From: Serilophus lunatus
Lineage: Eukaryota; Chordata; Aves; Passeriformes; Eurylaimidae
Reading direction: 5' to 3'
Assembly: GCA_013399895.1 (NCBI GenBank)
Contig: VXBA01003720.1
Location: 347,467-411,466 of the forward strand
DNA length: 64,000 bases
Part shown: positions 63,602 to 64,000 of the stretch, piece after piece
Layout: the number at the start of each line of letters is the position of its first letter
Position numbering within the stretch: the first letter of the stretch is position 1
Position numbers and translations under genes: made by a program
Notes under the pieces: model-generated
Database searches by the model: none
Seen by the model: only the letters and a program-made list of their open reading frames with translations
Told to the model about the DNA's origin: nothing

Positions 63602-64000
63602 TGTCCAGGTTTGGTGGACAAATTATTAGTTAATAAATTACGGATACAGATGTATTAAAGAAATAAGAATTTATTATATGAGGTAGGAAAAATTAACTTA
63701 AAAAATATCAAAATATCAAAAACCCACAGAACAAAACCCAACAACCACTTCCCAAAAACCCCAAAACGACCCACCAGATATACACACACCAATCCCAACC
63801 CCCACCAGGCAATAAACAAAACAAAAAGAGATCTTATTCCCCATTTCAACGTCTGAAGGTGCAGTTGATTCAAGGTGGATGGCAGGGGGCGCTGGTGGCC
63901 GTGGGGGCAGCAGCGATGACGGATGGAAGGTGTGTGCCTGTAGTATGTAGCTCGTCTCTGGAAACGCGCCACCGGAGCGAAGGGATGACCCGCAGAGCAC
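63602..64000 (-). mobile_element. Second copy of the long LTR family, 3' part, cut by window edge
   Basis: Read on the minus strand this is the terminal ~400 bases of the LTR seen at 27972-29616, in inverted orientation. Shared blocks include GTGCTCTGCGGGTCATCCC, GTTTCCAGAGACGAGCTACA, CTTGAATCAACTGCACC, GGGAAGTGGTTGTTG, CCTCATATAATAAATTC and GTCCACC before the closing GGACA at 63602. AATAAA is conserved (minus, 63670-63675). The copies have diverged noticeably, so they are independent insertions. The U3 and promoter lie beyond the right edge, and the right-hand target duplication cannot be checked (left flank: acccc). Confidence 0.87.
63884..63893 (+). promoter_or_regulatory. CTCF-like core motif in the second LTR copy
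   Basis: AGGGGGCGCT on the plus strand, identical to the core at 29319-29328 on the minus strand. Because the LTRs are inverted relative to each other, the two motifs face outward. Confidence 0.45.

Noticed and set aside
27972..64000. One full-length provirus bounded by the two related LTRs
   Set aside because: The LTR copies are inverted relative to each other and clearly diverged, and 34 kb without retroviral genes lies between them.

Overview
This window looks like vertebrate nuclear DNA from a bird, most likely a songbird (Passeriformes). The repeats carry the argument: CR1 LINE fragments, an avian ERVL-type solo LTR, and a SINE with a tRNA-Ile-like head joined to a CR1 tail, which is the architecture of the passerine family TguSINE1. 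No bacterial-style gene, operon, CRISPR array or functional RNA gene is visible. I could not tie any open reading frame to a host protein. Nearly all are short, start in unique AT-rich DNA, and look like chance ORFs.

Layout. Bases 1-296 are a CpG island cut by the left window edge, probably the promoter or first-exon region of a gene. About 1.7 kb further on (2003-2086) is one weak candidate exon with good splice sites and a well-placed ATG. From there to about 27.9 kb the DNA is AT-rich and unique, broken by a 5'-truncated CR1 (4139-5112, minus), a G/T-rich tract (9068-9168), the tRNA-Ile/CR1 SINE (15561-15697, minus) and a small 26-27 bp minisatellite (22902-22967). At 27972-29616 lies a 1645-bp LTR flanked by a perfect 5-bp target duplication (tatag), with a GC-rich U3, CCAAT box, TATA box and AATAAA signal. 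A second copy of the same family enters from the right edge in inverted orientation (63602-64000).

The right half holds two diverged direct copies of an unnamed ~130-bp sequence (33254-33382 and 35932-36064), a short CR1 3' end (37746-37868), two promoter-like blocks that may be old LTRs (46391-46950 and 47504-47900), an ancient CR1 relic (55636-55793) and a 550-bp solo ERVL LTR (59276-59825, minus) with its own perfect 5-bp duplication (ggcag).

Taken together this is a gene desert or a large first intron downstream of a CpG-island promoter. The transposons work together only in the evolutionary sense: the SINE borrows the CR1 3' tail, and the short CR1 at 37.7 kb carries a matching tail. 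The least ordinary signal is the long GC-rich LTR family. Each copy carries a CTCF-like core motif, and the two motifs point away from each other across 34.5 kb.
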